Of a stretch of 62,590 nt of DNA, positions 36,536 through 45,077 are shown one piece after another. The stretch is from the NCBI RefSeq assembly GCF_002216005.1, contig NZ_NIQC01000014.1, positions 1 to 62,590 on the forward strand, in the 5' to 3' direction. The translations under genes and the position numbers were made by a program. Source of the DNA: Natranaerobius trueperi. Its GTDB lineage: Bacteria > Bacillota > Natranaerobiia > Natranaerobiales > Natranaerobiaceae. How positions within the stretch are numbered: position 1 is the stretch's first letter; each line of letters begins with the position of its first letter. The notes under the pieces are model-generated. The model made no database searches. It saw only the letters and a program-made list of their open reading frames with translations, and was not told the DNA's origin.

Positions 36536-37388
36536 GTGAAAAAAGTTTGGATATATTTAAGATAGTATTATTTCTAATTGTGTTTTTCTTATTGCAGTAT
36601 TTGGAGTAAATATTGCGTTAATGATGGATTCGGATGTTATTGTAGTTTTTGATGAGAAAAGGATAAAGAATTAGAATATATAAAAAACTACAAAAAGAAG
36701 ATGTTAAAAAAGATCTAGACTTAGAATTTAGAGACAAAAATGAAATCGAACTTGTTTCAGAATTAAACTCTGAAACAAGTTCGATGTATTTAAAAATAAA
36801 TAGGTGGTATACTGATATTAAAGAAAAAATGAAGTGTTGTCATTTGACAAAGAGAAAATTAAAACAGATGATATGTTAAAAGGAGAGAAAGAAATTATAT
36901 TATACAAGAAGGTCAGAATGGTTTTCTTAAGAACGGATTAAAGTGATCTATTTAGGCGAAGAATTTATATCAAAAGAAAAACAGTTTAATATCAAAAAGA
37001 ACCAGTTGATAAAATAATCAAAGGCCTAGGAACCTCATAATTTAGTTATATTGAAGATGTCGACGGGGTTGATTTATAGAGACAGAAACCGAAGAAGCAT
37101 CATGATGGTATGGATCTAAATTTCATGGGCAAATAGCTTATAGTGGACAAGAATACGATATGTACTACTTGACAATTACCCACTCTAGCTTACCTATGGG
37201 GTCTATAGTACAAGTTACATTCTTAATACTGAAAAAAGAGTGATAGTTAAAATAAACGATAGAGGTCCATTTGTTGAAGGAAGAGTTATCGATCTATCGA
37301 AATAAATCTGCTAAAGATCGGTTTTGCACCTTATGGTGTAGGAGATGTTAATCTAGAAGTTATAAGTTATGGTGATAAAAGTTTTTAA
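36536..37388 (+). pseudogene. Decayed RlpA-like (double-psi beta-barrel) secreted protein
   Basis: GTG 36536 after AAGGAG begins VKKVWIYL, then a broken hydrophobic signal or anchor segment (LIVFFL, VFGVNIALMM). A charged stretch follows. The RlpA domain is split over frames: YGSKFHGQIAYSGQEYDMYYLT (about 37108-37172), LPMGSIVQVT, then VKINDRGPFVEGRVIDLSK (about 37251-37305), ending at TAA 37386-37388. At least six frameshifts or stops are present. RlpA proteins act on peptidoglycan at septa. The locus is where B. subtilis carries yabE, another secreted wall protein. Confidence 0.82.
36745..36785. repeat. 17-bp perfect inverted repeat inside the RlpA-like pseudogene
   Basis: ATCGAACTTGTTTCAGA (36745-36761) and TCTGAAACAAGTTCGAT (36769-36785) with loop ATTAAAC. 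The A- or T-run expected of a terminator is missing. Its presence inside a broken coding region is unexplained. Confidence 0.7.
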
Positions 37389-37404
37389 CCTAGGAGTGAA
37401 TTAG

Positions 37405-38268
37405 ATGAACTTATATTCCCCCAAAAGAGTAGCAGAACTATTAGGCAATTTTGGTATTCATCCAAAAAAAAGTTTCGGTCAAAATTTTCTAGTAGATCAG
37501 AATATCATTAAAAAGATTATAGCTACTGCTGAATTAAAAAATCATGATAAAGTTGTAGAGATTGGTCCTGGATTAGGAACAATGACAGTACAAATGGCTG
37601 AAGTTTCAAAAAAAGTAATAGCAATTGAGTTAGACAATAGACTAATACCTATTTTAGAGAAGAATTTAGAGAGGTATGATAATACTGATATAATTATAGG
37701 TGATGCATTAAAAGTTGATTTTAATAATATAATAAAGAATGAGGATGAAAAGCAATTAAAAGTGGTAGCTAATTTACCATATTATATAACTACCCCGCTA
37801 GTGATGAAATTAGCTAGAGAACGCCAACCTATAGATCGTATGGTCCTTATGGTTCAAAAAGAAGTAGCAGAACGGTTTACAGCTATTCCAGGAAGTAAAA
37901 ATTATGGTGCAATTTCTGTGATTTTAGACTTTTACTTTAAGGCCCAATTAGCATTTGATGTACCCAATAATGTTTTTTACCCTAAACCAAAAGTTTCCTC
38001 TTCAGTAGTCAATCTTAAAAAAAGAGATGAACCCAAAATACCTGTACAAGATGAACAAGTATTTATCAACTTTATAAACAAGTCTTTTTCTAGTAGAAGA
38101 AAAACATTTGTAAATAATATCGTAAGTATTTATGAAGGTAGTAAATCTGAATTGATTGAGTTTCTAGCACAAACTAATGTAGCCAAAGATGCTAGAGCTG
38201 AGGAGCTTTCAACTGAAAAGTTTGGTGAAATTTTTGAGACAATTTATAATAATCTTAAAGTAAGATAG
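37405..38268 (+). CDS. rsmA: 16S rRNA dimethyladenosine transferase (KsgA)
   Basis: Dimethylates A1518 and A1519 of 16S rRNA late in small-subunit assembly; 287 residues. KKSFGQNFLVDQNIIKKI, the SAM-binding VVEIGPGLGTMT, IAIELD and IIGDALK, and the catalytic NLPYYITTP are present, then the C-terminal helical domain with FSSRRKTFVNN. ATG 37405 follows AGGAG. It is followed by ykuK with a 28-bp gap. Confidence 0.97.
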   Translation: MNLYSPKRVAELLGNFGIHPKKSFGQNFLVDQNIIKKIIATAELKNHDKVVEIGPGLGTMTVQMAEVSKKVIAIELDNRLIPILEKNLERYDNTDIIIGDALKVDFNNIIKNEDEKQLKVVANLPYYITTPLVMKLARERQPIDRMVLMVQKEVAERFTAIPGSKNYGAISVILDFYFKAQLAFDVPNNVFYPKPKVSSSVVNLKKRDEPKIPVQDEQVFINFINKSFSSRRKTFVNNIVSIYEGSKSELIEFLAQTNVAKDARAEELSTEKFGEIFETIYNNLKVR

Positions 38269-38296
38269 AATCTTAGAAAGGTAGTGGTAAAAAAAT

Positions 38297-38773
38297 ATGT
38301 ACCGAAGTCCTTCGCGCGGTTCACTAAATCTTACAGAGGTTTATTGGGATATTGTTGATTGTATCGTTAATAATCCTAAAGATAAATTCAATCTAATAAT
38401 AGGAACAGATTCACAGAACATTCAGGACCGTTGCTGTTTTGTAACAGCTATTATAGTGCATAAGGAAGGTAAAGGTGCTAGGTATTTTTTTACCAAGAAG
38501 TATGAAGATAATATTACATCTTTACGACATAAAATATTTTTCGAAACCTCTTTAAGTGTTGAAATAGCAGGGGAAATATTTAAAAAACTCAAAGATTCTA
38601 GTATTAAAGAAGAAAACTTTAACCTAGAAATTCATTTAGATGTTGGGGAAAGCGGTGACACTAAAGATTTAATACGAGAGGTTGTCGGCATGGTTATTGG
38701 AAGTGGTTTTTCACCCAAGATAAAACCAAATTCCTTTGGAGCGTCAAAAGTTGCAGATAAATATACTAAGTAG
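38297..38773 (+). CDS. ykuK: YkuK-type ribonuclease H-like protein (DUF458)
   Basis: Protein of 158 residues of the DUF458/YkuK family with a predicted RNase H-like fold. SPSRGSLNLTEVYWDIV, FNLIIGTDSQN (likely acidic metal residue), GARYFFTKKYEDN, HKIFFETSLSVEI and the acidic LEIHLDVGESGDTKDLIREV are conserved. No enzymatic activity is firmly established for the family. Upstream is rsmA; downstream the veg promoter begins within 12 bp of its stop. Confidence 0.88.
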   Translation: MYRSPSRGSLNLTEVYWDIVDCIVNNPKDKFNLIIGTDSQNIQDRCCFVTAIIVHKEGKGARYFFTKKYEDNITSLRHKIFFETSLSVEIAGEIFKKLKDSSIKEENFNLEIHLDVGESGDTKDLIREVVGMVIGSGFSPKIKPNSFGASKVADKYTK

Positions 38774-38784
38774 CTAATTTTCCC

Positions 38785-38855
38785 TTGACAAGAACAAGAA
38801 TTACTTGCTACAATTAAGTGATACATTTGACATTTTACCTCTGTTATGTTACATT
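38785..38855 (+). promoter_or_regulatory. Tandem promoters of veg
   Basis: P1: TTGACA (38785-38790), 18 bp, TACAAT (38809-38814). P2: TTGACA (38827-38832), 17 bp, TACATT (38850-38855). P2 would start almost at the Shine-Dalgarno site, so P1 is the better supported. Veg in B. subtilis is also driven by very strong tandem promoters. Confidence 0.65.
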
Positions 38856-38873
38856 AGTATAGGGGTGAAAAAA

Positions 38874-39140
38874 ATGCCAGCAAAAAACTCACTGGGTGAA
38901 ATCAAAGATTCCCTCGACCAATGTGTTGGAAAGAAAATAAAATTAAAAGCAAATGGTGGCAGAAAAAAAGTTATTGAAAAAGAAGGTGTCTTAGAAAGTA
39001 CCTATCCATCATTATTCATAATAAGAGTTGACGAATCATCTTATAGCCAAAGATTTACTTTTAATTATGCAGATGTGTTAACAAAAGCTGTTGAATTGAC
39101 TTTAATAGATGACAAGCCATGGAATTTAGCTGCCAAATAA
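38874..39140 (+). CDS. veg: Veg family protein
   Basis: Small basic protein of 88 residues. SLGEIKDSLDQCVGKKIKLKANGGRKK, the EGVLESTYPSLFIIRVDE core and FTFNYADVLTKAVEL are typical. Veg is abundantly expressed in B. subtilis and has been linked to biofilm matrix gene expression; its molecular action is unclear. ATG 38874 follows AGGGGTG. An upstream in-frame extension to 38805 would cross the promoters and is rejected. Confidence 0.95.
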   Translation: MPAKNSLGEIKDSLDQCVGKKIKLKANGGRKKVIEKEGVLESTYPSLFIIRVDESSYSQRFTFNYADVLTKAVELTLIDDKPWNLAAK

Positions 39141-39166
39141 AAAAGGTCCTAATCAGGACCTTTTTT
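39141..39166. terminator. Bidirectional terminator after veg
   Basis: AAAAGGTCCT (39141-39150), loop AATC, AGGACCTTTT (39155-39164), then more T. It also overlaps the 3' end of the opposing Myb-like gene. Confidence 0.88.
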
Positions 39167-39610
39167 ATTTGGTTTTCTCTTTAAGTTTAGTTGAAATGCT
39201 TTATTTCTAATAGCATTCATAGATCTTTGAAACCTTTCTTCTAATTGGTTTTTATTTGTCTTTGGATATATTTTTTTTAATGTTTTGATTTCTTCTTGGG
39301 TCCAAGGTTTTGAAGAAGAGTTTTTATTTTCTTTTCTTAAACTTAATCGACTTGCCTTATTTCTAATACTTGCGATACTTCTATCTAGTAAATTTGATAA
39401 CTCAGAATCAGAAAGTTTTGGGTAATATTTTTTTAACAACTCTTCTTCTTTCTTAGTCCAATACTTTTGTCTTTTTAAGTTCAAACTATTAGCTTTAAAA
39501 GTTACTGCAGCCATACTACGGTTAAAAGTTTGTTCTAATGTTTTTCTATCTTCATGTGGATACATTTTTTTTAGCAATTGTATTTCTTTATTAGTCCATT
39601 TTTTTGCCAT
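39149..39610 (-). CDS. Protein with three tandem Myb/SANT-like repeats
   Basis: Basic protein of 153 residues made almost wholly of three copies of a unit of about 45 residues (about residues 4-45, 49-91 and 99-142). Each unit starts with WT (KKWTNKEIQLLKKMYP, KYWTKKEEELLKKYYP, KPWTQEEIKTLKKIYP) and ends with a RSxxAIRNKAxxLxL-type helix. The pattern resembles SANT/Myb helix-turn-helix domains, so DNA binding is likely. The third copy is separated by a Lys/Ser-rich linker. ATG 39610 follows GGAGGG. It is convergent with veg, with a shared terminator, and divergent from the SipL-like spore gene. The function is unknown. Confidence 0.8.
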   Translation of the reverse strand: MAKKWTNKEIQLLKKMYPHEDRKTLEQTFNRSMAAVTFKANSLNLKRQKYWTKKEEELLKKYYPKLSDSELSNLLDRSIASIRNKASRLSLRKENKNSSSKPWTQEEIKTLKKIYPKTNKNQLEERFQRSMNAIRNKAFQLNLKRKPNKKGPD

Positions 39611-39820
39611 ATCTCTTCCCTCCTTTAAGCCCTAATCCTTAATAAGCAGTTCATATTGTTTTTTGGGAGTTAGTACAATATATGAGTCCTAAACTACACC
39701 TGTTCGAATTATTTGTTTTGTTATTTCTCTTAAAGATAAACACAAAACAAGAATTTATTTCATACTTATATAATAGATTCTAAGAGAAAGTATTTTTGAT
39801 TTATAAGGAGGAGGGCGGAG

Positions 39821-41353
39821 ATGGCTGATCATAAGAAAGCTTTAGAGAAAGAACGTTTAAAACTTGACAGCTTAATCGGTAAGGCAGGGCGTATTACTAA
39901 GATTACAGAGGAAATTCAATTTGACTCTGAAGTTTCAGAAATAATGGAACTTAGAGATAAGCAGCTAAGTAATATTAATAGTGAAGCTAATTATGATAAA
40001 GTTGATGTATCAGGTCAATTAGAACTAACTATAAATTACATTGATTCATTAGGTGAGAACAAGGAAAAACCTGTGAGTTTGAACTTTATGTGTGATGTAA
40101 ATATTCCAGGTGCGTTGAAACATCATAAAGTTAAAACTTGGGCTAGAATAGAAACTGTAGACATAGAAAAACATTATGACGAAGAGTCAGATAGAGATAG
40201 AAGATATACATTAGTAGCTAAAATAGAAGTTTTTAGTGTAGTTATAGATCAACTAAACTTAGAGATTGCTACCGACATGAAAGAAGAGGAACAGGGAGTA
40301 ACAAAAGATACTATTAGTATAGATCGGTTTGTATCATTAGAAACTACTACATCTTCATTCGAATATTCATTACCTCTGTCGAATTTAACGGATCAAATTG
40401 AATCATTAGATGTTCAAATTGATAATGTGGAAACAAAAATAGATAATAATGAAATATTAGTTAGAGGAACTTTAACTAAACTATGTAAATATATCGATAT
40501 GGAAACTGATGAACTCCAAAGCGAAACTTTCACAAAGGAATTTGAAGAATCCATTGAGATTACTGGTATTACACCTGAAATGAATGTGGATGAACTTGTG
40601 AGAATTAATGATATTGAGTATAATTTATCTAAAGAAGATAATCAATTAAATACTTATATAACAATAGACTTTTTTGCCGTTGTTCGAAAAAAAATTGAAA
40701 AAACAATAGTCTCTGATCTAGAGGTAGGAGAGGGATATATTGATTCAGATAAGATAACTACTTCTGTTGTAAAGGGAAGAACATCTGAGAAAATTAATCT
40801 TTTAGAAGATATACAGTTAGATAATCCTTTATCAGAGTTGGTTAGCGTTGATTTTGATATTGACTATGAAATTATAGAACAAAAAGATGATAGAGTGAAA
40901 CTTGAGACGATATTTTTTATGAGTTTTAAGTATCAATTAGAAACTGGAGACATAGAGGAATCTAGTAAAGAAATTACTTCTCAAAAAACATTTAAAATAG
41001 CTGGAATAAATGAAAACAGTAATATATTTTATCTACCTAGATTAGATTTTATTAAAACAGAAGTAGAGAAAGAAGATCCATCAGTAATTAATATGAGAGC
41101 AGTTATCCAAGCTTTAGTAGAAGTAGTTGATACAGAAAGTGTAGAAGTTGTAGTAGCAATAAGAGAAAAGAAAGACAGAGGGGAAAAGAGAAAAAAACCA
41201 TCTCTAAAAGTATATATTGTACAAAAAGGTGAAACGCTCTATGATATAGCCCATAAGTTCAATGTTGATGTAAACGAGTTGGCTGAGGCCAATAGTATAA
41301 AAGATATTGACCTTATTTTTGAGGGACAAAAATTATTTATAAATCAAAAATAA
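39821..41353 (+). CDS. sipL: DUF3794 and LysM protein (SipL-like spore morphogenetic protein)
   Basis: Acidic protein of 510 residues. Its body contains three related DUF3794-type segments, and the last 46 residues form a LysM domain (VYIVQKGETLYDIAHKFNVD ... IFEGQKLFI). This size and order match SipL of Clostridioides difficile, which binds SpoIVA and couples the coat to the forespore surface. No signal peptide is present, consistent with a mother-cell cytoplasmic role. ATG 39821 follows GGAGG. It sits after veg, as in many Clostridia. The gene name is assigned by architecture, so other DUF3794-LysM proteins remain possible. Confidence 0.75.
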   Translation: MADHKKALEKERLKLDSLIGKAGRITKITEEIQFDSEVSEIMELRDKQLSNINSEANYDKVDVSGQLELTINYIDSLGENKEKPVSLNFMCDVNIPGALKHHKVKTWARIETVDIEKHYDEESDRDRRYTLVAKIEVFSVVIDQLNLEIATDMKEEEQGVTKDTISIDRFVSLETTTSSFEYSLPLSNLTDQIESLDVQIDNVETKIDNNEILVRGTLTKLCKYIDMETDELQSETFTKEFEESIEITGITPEMNVDELVRINDIEYNLSKEDNQLNTYITIDFFAVVRKKIEKTIVSDLEVGEGYIDSDKITTSVVKGRTSEKINLLEDIQLDNPLSELVSVDFDIDYEIIEQKDDRVKLETIFFMSFKYQLETGDIEESSKEITSQKTFKIAGINENSNIFYLPRLDFIKTEVEKEDPSVINMRAVIQALVEVVDTESVEVVVAIREKKDRGEKRKKPSLKVYIVQKGETLYDIAHKFNVDVNELAEANSIKDIDLIFEGQKLFINQK

Positions 41354-41358
41354 TTTTA

Positions 41359-41421
41359 GTAGCCGTAAAGGCTACTTTTTTTGCATAAATTAGAGTCCCT
41401 TAGGTGGACCCTAATTTATGC
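41359..41421. terminator. Pair of terminator hairpins after the SipL-like gene
   Basis: First: AGTAGCC, loop GTAAA, GGCTACT, then T7 (about 41359-41382). Second: GCATAAATTAG (41383-41393) pairs with CTAATTTATGC (41411-41421), with an inner GTCC/GGAC helix. The second probably serves the opposing UPF0016 gene. Confidence 0.75.
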
Positions 41422-41428
41422 AATTAGA

Positions 41429-41701
41429 TTAACCTTTTGGTGCCCACAATAAGAAAACACCAATGACTATAAAAGAAATACCGGCTCCAATCTTGAGAAT
41501 ATGTTCAGGTACCAATTTAGATAAATAATGTCCAAGAGTAACACCAATTAATGCAGAAAGTACTAAAGCAGTTGAAGCTCCGATAAAAACACCTATAGCA
41601 GATTTTTTTTGTGTGGCAAGTAACATAGTGGCTAGTTGAGTTTTATCACCCAATTCAGCTAAAAATACTAATAAAAAAGTGACAAAAATACTTTCGAACA
41701 T
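41429..41701 (-). CDS. Small UPF0016/GDT1-family membrane protein
   Basis: Protein of 90 residues with three hydrophobic segments and one copy of the family signature (AELGDKTQLATM). Full-length relatives (TMEM165, Gdt1, MneA/Mnx-type manganese exporters) have two such motifs in six helices. Half-size bacterial proteins of this kind usually work as homo- or heterodimers, but no partner gene is adjacent. Manganese or calcium export is the likely role. ATG 41701 follows GGAGAGG. It is divergent from the dacF-like gene. Confidence 0.85.
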   Translation of the reverse strand: MFESIFVTFLLVFLAELGDKTQLATMLLATQKKSAIGVFIGASTALVLSALIGVTLGHYLSKLVPEHILKIGAGISFIVIGVFLLWAPKG

Positions 41702-41774
41702 TAGTCCTCTCCTCCCTATAAAAAAGCTTAATTATAATTATTGCAATAAAGGGCCACCTATTCCTGACATACTA

Positions 41775-41804
41775 TTGAAAGTTAGTTATCAATTCCGTTA
41801 TAAT
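41775..41804 (+). promoter_or_regulatory. Promoter of the D,D-carboxypeptidase gene
   Basis: TTGAAA (41775-41780), 18 bp, TATAAT (41799-41804), 30 bp before the TTG start. Confidence 0.65.
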
Positions 41805-41833
41805 AGAACAGACGGCTAAAAGGGGGGGCTTTT

Positions 41834-43072
41834 TTGAAAAATTCTAAAAACTTCATTACAGTAATTATCTATTTTTTTATTATAATTATATTTTTAACAA
41901 CTAGTAATTCAAAAAGTTTTGCTAGACATCAAGATCAACCCGAGATTACGTCAGAAACAGCTGTTTTAATGGAAATGGATTCTGGAAAGGTTCTTTTTGA
42001 TAAAGATAAACATAGAAAAATGCATCCTGCTAGTACGACTAAAATAATGACCTCTCTTTTATTAATGGAAAACTGTTCATTAAGAGAAATAGTAGAGGTA
42101 AGTCCTAAAGCTTACGGAACACCGGGTTCTTCCATGTATTTAGGGCTTGATGATAAAATAAGTGTCAGAAATTTGTTATATGGTATAATGGTTCAGTCAG
42201 CTAATGATGGAGCAATAGCTGCAGCGGAGCATGTTTCCGGTTCTGTAGAGGAGTTTGCTAACAAAATGAATGAACGTGCAAAAGAATTAGGTGCTATTAA
42301 TACAAGCTATAAAAATCCACATGGACTGACAGAGAAAGGGCATAAGACTAGTGCTTTTGATTTAGCTGTAATTACCAGAGAAGCATTACAGAACCCTAAA
42401 TTTCGTAAAATAGCTAAAACTAACAATATAACTATACCCTGGCCTGATAAAGAAGAGGAAAGAATGCTCGTAAGTAGAAATCAATTATTAAATAATTATG
42501 AAGGAGCTATAGGTGTAAAAACTGGTTACACACGAGCTGCTAATCGTACTTTTGTAGCTGCTGCTGAACGAGATGATATGACCTTGATTGCTGTACTAAT
42601 GTCTGCTACAGGTGATGTGATATTTGAAGATGCTAAAACTCTTTTGGATTATGGCTTTGATAATTACCTTAACACAAAGTTAATGGAAAAAGACGATATA
42701 TTAAAAGAGGTTAGTATAATAAATGGGGCACAGAAATCTCCCTTAATTGTTAAAGAAGATGTGAAACTTCCTATATCTAAAAGTCGTACAGAAGTAAAAC
42801 AAGAATTGGAGCTAAAAAAATCAATAAAAGCACCAATTGAACAAGGAAAGAAAGCAGGAACGGTTAAGTGGATTGCTGATGGCGAAGAACTAATAAGTAC
42901 TTCTGTTTATTTTGGAGAGGATATTAACCAGGCAATAAATACTAGATGGTGGTTTAGAGCTAGTTTAGGTGGAATTGTACTTATGGTTAGTTATATAACC
43001 ATTGAAAAAGTTAAAAAGAAAAAATCATCAAAAAGACAGAAAGAACGATTCAAAAGAAAATATCGATATTAA
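41834..43072 (+). CDS. D-alanyl-D-alanine carboxypeptidase (DacF/DacB type)
   Basis: Penicillin-binding protein 5-type enzyme of 412 residues that trims the terminal D-Ala of peptidoglycan stem peptides. N-terminal signal segment (VIIYFFIIIIFLTTSNSKSFA). The active-site triad is intact: SxxK in HPASTTKIMTSLL, SxN in VQSANDGAIAA and KTG in IGVKTGYTRAA. A C-terminal beta-rich domain and a final hydrophobic helix with a very basic tail (KKKKSSKRQKERFKRKYRY) anchor it in the membrane. TTG 41834 follows AAAAGGGGGGG. The sporulation-specific DacF is possible, but the promoter looks sigma-A-like. Confidence 0.93.
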   Translation: MKNSKNFITVIIYFFIIIIFLTTSNSKSFARHQDQPEITSETAVLMEMDSGKVLFDKDKHRKMHPASTTKIMTSLLLMENCSLREIVEVSPKAYGTPGSSMYLGLDDKISVRNLLYGIMVQSANDGAIAAAEHVSGSVEEFANKMNERAKELGAINTSYKNPHGLTEKGHKTSAFDLAVITREALQNPKFRKIAKTNNITIPWPDKEEERMLVSRNQLLNNYEGAIGVKTGYTRAANRTFVAAAERDDMTLIAVLMSATGDVIFEDAKTLLDYGFDNYLNTKLMEKDDILKEVSIINGAQKSPLIVKEDVKLPISKSRTEVKQELELKKSIKAPIEQGKKAGTVKWIADGEELISTSVYFGEDINQAINTRWWFRASLGGIVLMVSYITIEKVKKKKSSKRQKERFKRKYRY

Positions 43073-43108
43073 CAATTAAGTTAAAGTTTTTGGAAAGGGG
43101 TTGAGTAG

Positions 43109-44149
43109 ATGGAGAGAATGAATTCATTGAACAATGTTAATAATTGGAGTATAAACAGCGACCGACGGCTTTACTCAGCAAATCATGATGAGATACTAAA
43201 AGGTGGTACCACAGATATATATTTTGTACGGACCCAAGAAATTCTCAATTACATGGATTTAGTAGATAAAGAGGTTACTGTTGAAATCTTTGCATCTAAG
43301 CCTGGATTAATGGCTGGGACAGAGGAAGCTATGGGGCTGTTGGCTGATGACAATAATCTGAAGGTATGGGCTTTGCCTGAAGGAGAATCCTTTGAAGCTA
43401 AAGAGGCTGTAATGAGAATAACAGGTCCTTATAGCCAAGTAGGAATTTACGAAACGCCTTTATTAGGGATATTAGCATCTTCAGCTGGCTGGGCTAAAGC
43501 AGCGAAAGAATGTCGCGACGCTGCGGGTCCTGATAAAAAGTTGATTTGTTTTGGAGCTAGACATCTCCACCCAGCTGTAGCTCCTGTGATGGAAAGATCA
43601 GCACTGGTAGCTGGATTTGATGGTTGTAGTTGTATACTTGGTGCAAAACTTATGGGAAAACAACCTACAGGTACAGTACCACATGCAGTGTTCTTGATAG
43701 TCGGGGATACTTTGAAAGTTGCTAGGGCTTATCATGAATCTATGCCGAGTGGTGATCCACGTATTGTGTTAGTTGATACATTTAAAGATGAAGCCGAAGA
43801 ATCTTTAAGGTTAGCTAGATCATTATCAGAAAACTTAAATGGTGTAAGATTAGATACCCCTTCAGAACGAGGTGGTGTAACGTCAGGCTTAGTACGTGAA
43901 GTACGAGCGCGCCTTAACCAGGAAGGTTATTCACATGTTAACATACTGGCTTCAGGTGGTATTACACCTGAACGAATAACAGAATTAAAAGATGAAGGCG
44001 TTGATGCTTTTGGGGTAGGAAGTTATATTGCAGGATCAAGAGCTAATGATATGACAATGGATATTAAAGAAGTTGAAGGCGAACCTGTAGCCAAGAGAGG
44101 TAGGATCCCCGGGCTTTCAAAAACTGATAGAATCATACGTTATAAATAA
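43109..44149 (+). CDS. Nicotinate phosphoribosyltransferase
   Basis: NAD salvage enzyme of 346 residues that makes nicotinate mononucleotide from nicotinate and PRPP. It belongs to the shorter archaeal/Clostridia type. SANHDEILKGGTTDIYFVRT near the N-terminus, FGARHLHPAVAPVMERSAL, GTVPHAVFLIVGD and LASGGITPERITELKDEGVDAFGVGSYI (phosphate-binding end of the barrel) are present. ATG 43109 has AAGGGG 8 nt upstream. A terminator follows. It is separated from the cyanophycin pair and shows no obvious functional link to it. Confidence 0.9.
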   Translation: MERMNSLNNVNNWSINSDRRLYSANHDEILKGGTTDIYFVRTQEILNYMDLVDKEVTVEIFASKPGLMAGTEEAMGLLADDNNLKVWALPEGESFEAKEAVMRITGPYSQVGIYETPLLGILASSAGWAKAAKECRDAAGPDKKLICFGARHLHPAVAPVMERSALVAGFDGCSCILGAKLMGKQPTGTVPHAVFLIVGDTLKVARAYHESMPSGDPRIVLVDTFKDEAEESLRLARSLSENLNGVRLDTPSERGGVTSGLVREVRARLNQEGYSHVNILASGGITPERITELKDEGVDAFGVGSYIAGSRANDMTMDIKEVEGEPVAKRGRIPGLSKTDRIIRYK

Positions 44150-44160
44150 ATACTTAATTG

Positions 44161-44188
44161 GGCACTCCTAGTAGGAGTGCCTTTTTTT
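44161..44188 (+). terminator. Intrinsic terminator after nicotinate phosphoribosyltransferase
   Basis: GGCACTCCT (44161-44169), loop AGT, AGGAGTGCC (44173-44181), then T7. Confidence 0.9.
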
Positions 44189-44258
44189 GTTTTTGTATAG
44201 AACCCAACTTATTTGGAAAAAATATCTATATGTGATTAAAGATAGGAGGAATTTTTGC

Positions 44259-45077
44259 ATGGGAGAAAAGTCAGTAGGTAATTTAGTTATAATTGGAGGT
44301 AATGAAGATAAGGAAGAGGACTGCTTGATTCTTAAAAAAATAGTTGATCTTGCTGGTGGTAAAGATAGTGAGATAGCAGTGATCCCGACTGCAACATTAT
44401 ATCCTCAAGAAGCTGGCTTACAGTACCAAGATATATTTTATGACCTAGGTGCATCAAAAGTTGAAGTGCTAGATATACAGACAAGAGAACATGCAAATTC
44501 ACCTGATATAAGTGAAAAATTAAACAAGTTTACAGGTGTATTTTTTACTGGTGGTGATCAGTTAAGAATTACAAGTATATTAGGAGGAACAAAGTTTGAT
44601 GGTGTCCTTCATGAGTGTTATAGATCCGGAACCGTTATTGCAGGCACCAGTGCAGGTGCGGCTGCTATTACAGATACTATGATTGTAGAAGGTATAGATG
44701 AAACTTCCCCTGCAAAAAATTCTGTTGCATTATCTCATGGATTAGGTTTTTTAAAAGAAGCTGCTATAGATCAACATTTTGCACAACGAGGTCGAATAGG
44801 ACGCTTATTATCAGCTGTAGCACAAAACCCATTTATAATTGGTTTAGGGATTGATGAGGATACAGCTGTAGTAGTGAATGATAAAAGTCAAATGAGTGTT
44901 GAGGGAAGTGGAACTGTAACTGTAATCGATGGTCAAACTATCGCTAATACAAATGTATCAGAAGAAGCAGATAACCAACCGTTAGCTTTAACTAATTTGA
45001 CACTTCATGTGTTACCAGCAAACTATTCATTTGACTTATATCATCGGAAATCACTTCTAAATAAGGAGGAAGGATAA
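44259..45077 (+). CDS. cphB: Cyanophycinase
   Basis: Serine peptidase of family S51, 272 residues, which cuts cyanophycin (poly-Asp backbone with Arg side chains) into beta-Asp-Arg dipeptides. GNLVIIGGNEDK at the start, VFFTGGDQLRITSIL, the nucleophile elbow AGTSAGAAAI and DQHFAQRGRIGRL are diagnostic. There is no signal peptide, so it acts in the cytoplasm. ATG 44259 follows AGGAGG; an upstream TTG at 44187 is rejected because it lies in the previous terminator. Its stop overlaps the cphA start by one base (TAATG). Confidence 0.94.
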   Translation: MGEKSVGNLVIIGGNEDKEEDCLILKKIVDLAGGKDSEIAVIPTATLYPQEAGLQYQDIFYDLGASKVEVLDIQTREHANSPDISEKLNKFTGVFFTGGDQLRITSILGGTKFDGVLHECYRSGTVIAGTSAGAAAITDTMIVEGIDETSPAKNSVALSHGLGFLKEAAIDQHFAQRGRIGRLLSAVAQNPFIIGLGIDEDTAVVVNDKSQMSVEGSGTVTVIDGQTIANTNVSEEADNQPLALTNLTLHVLPANYSFDLYHRKSLLNKEEG

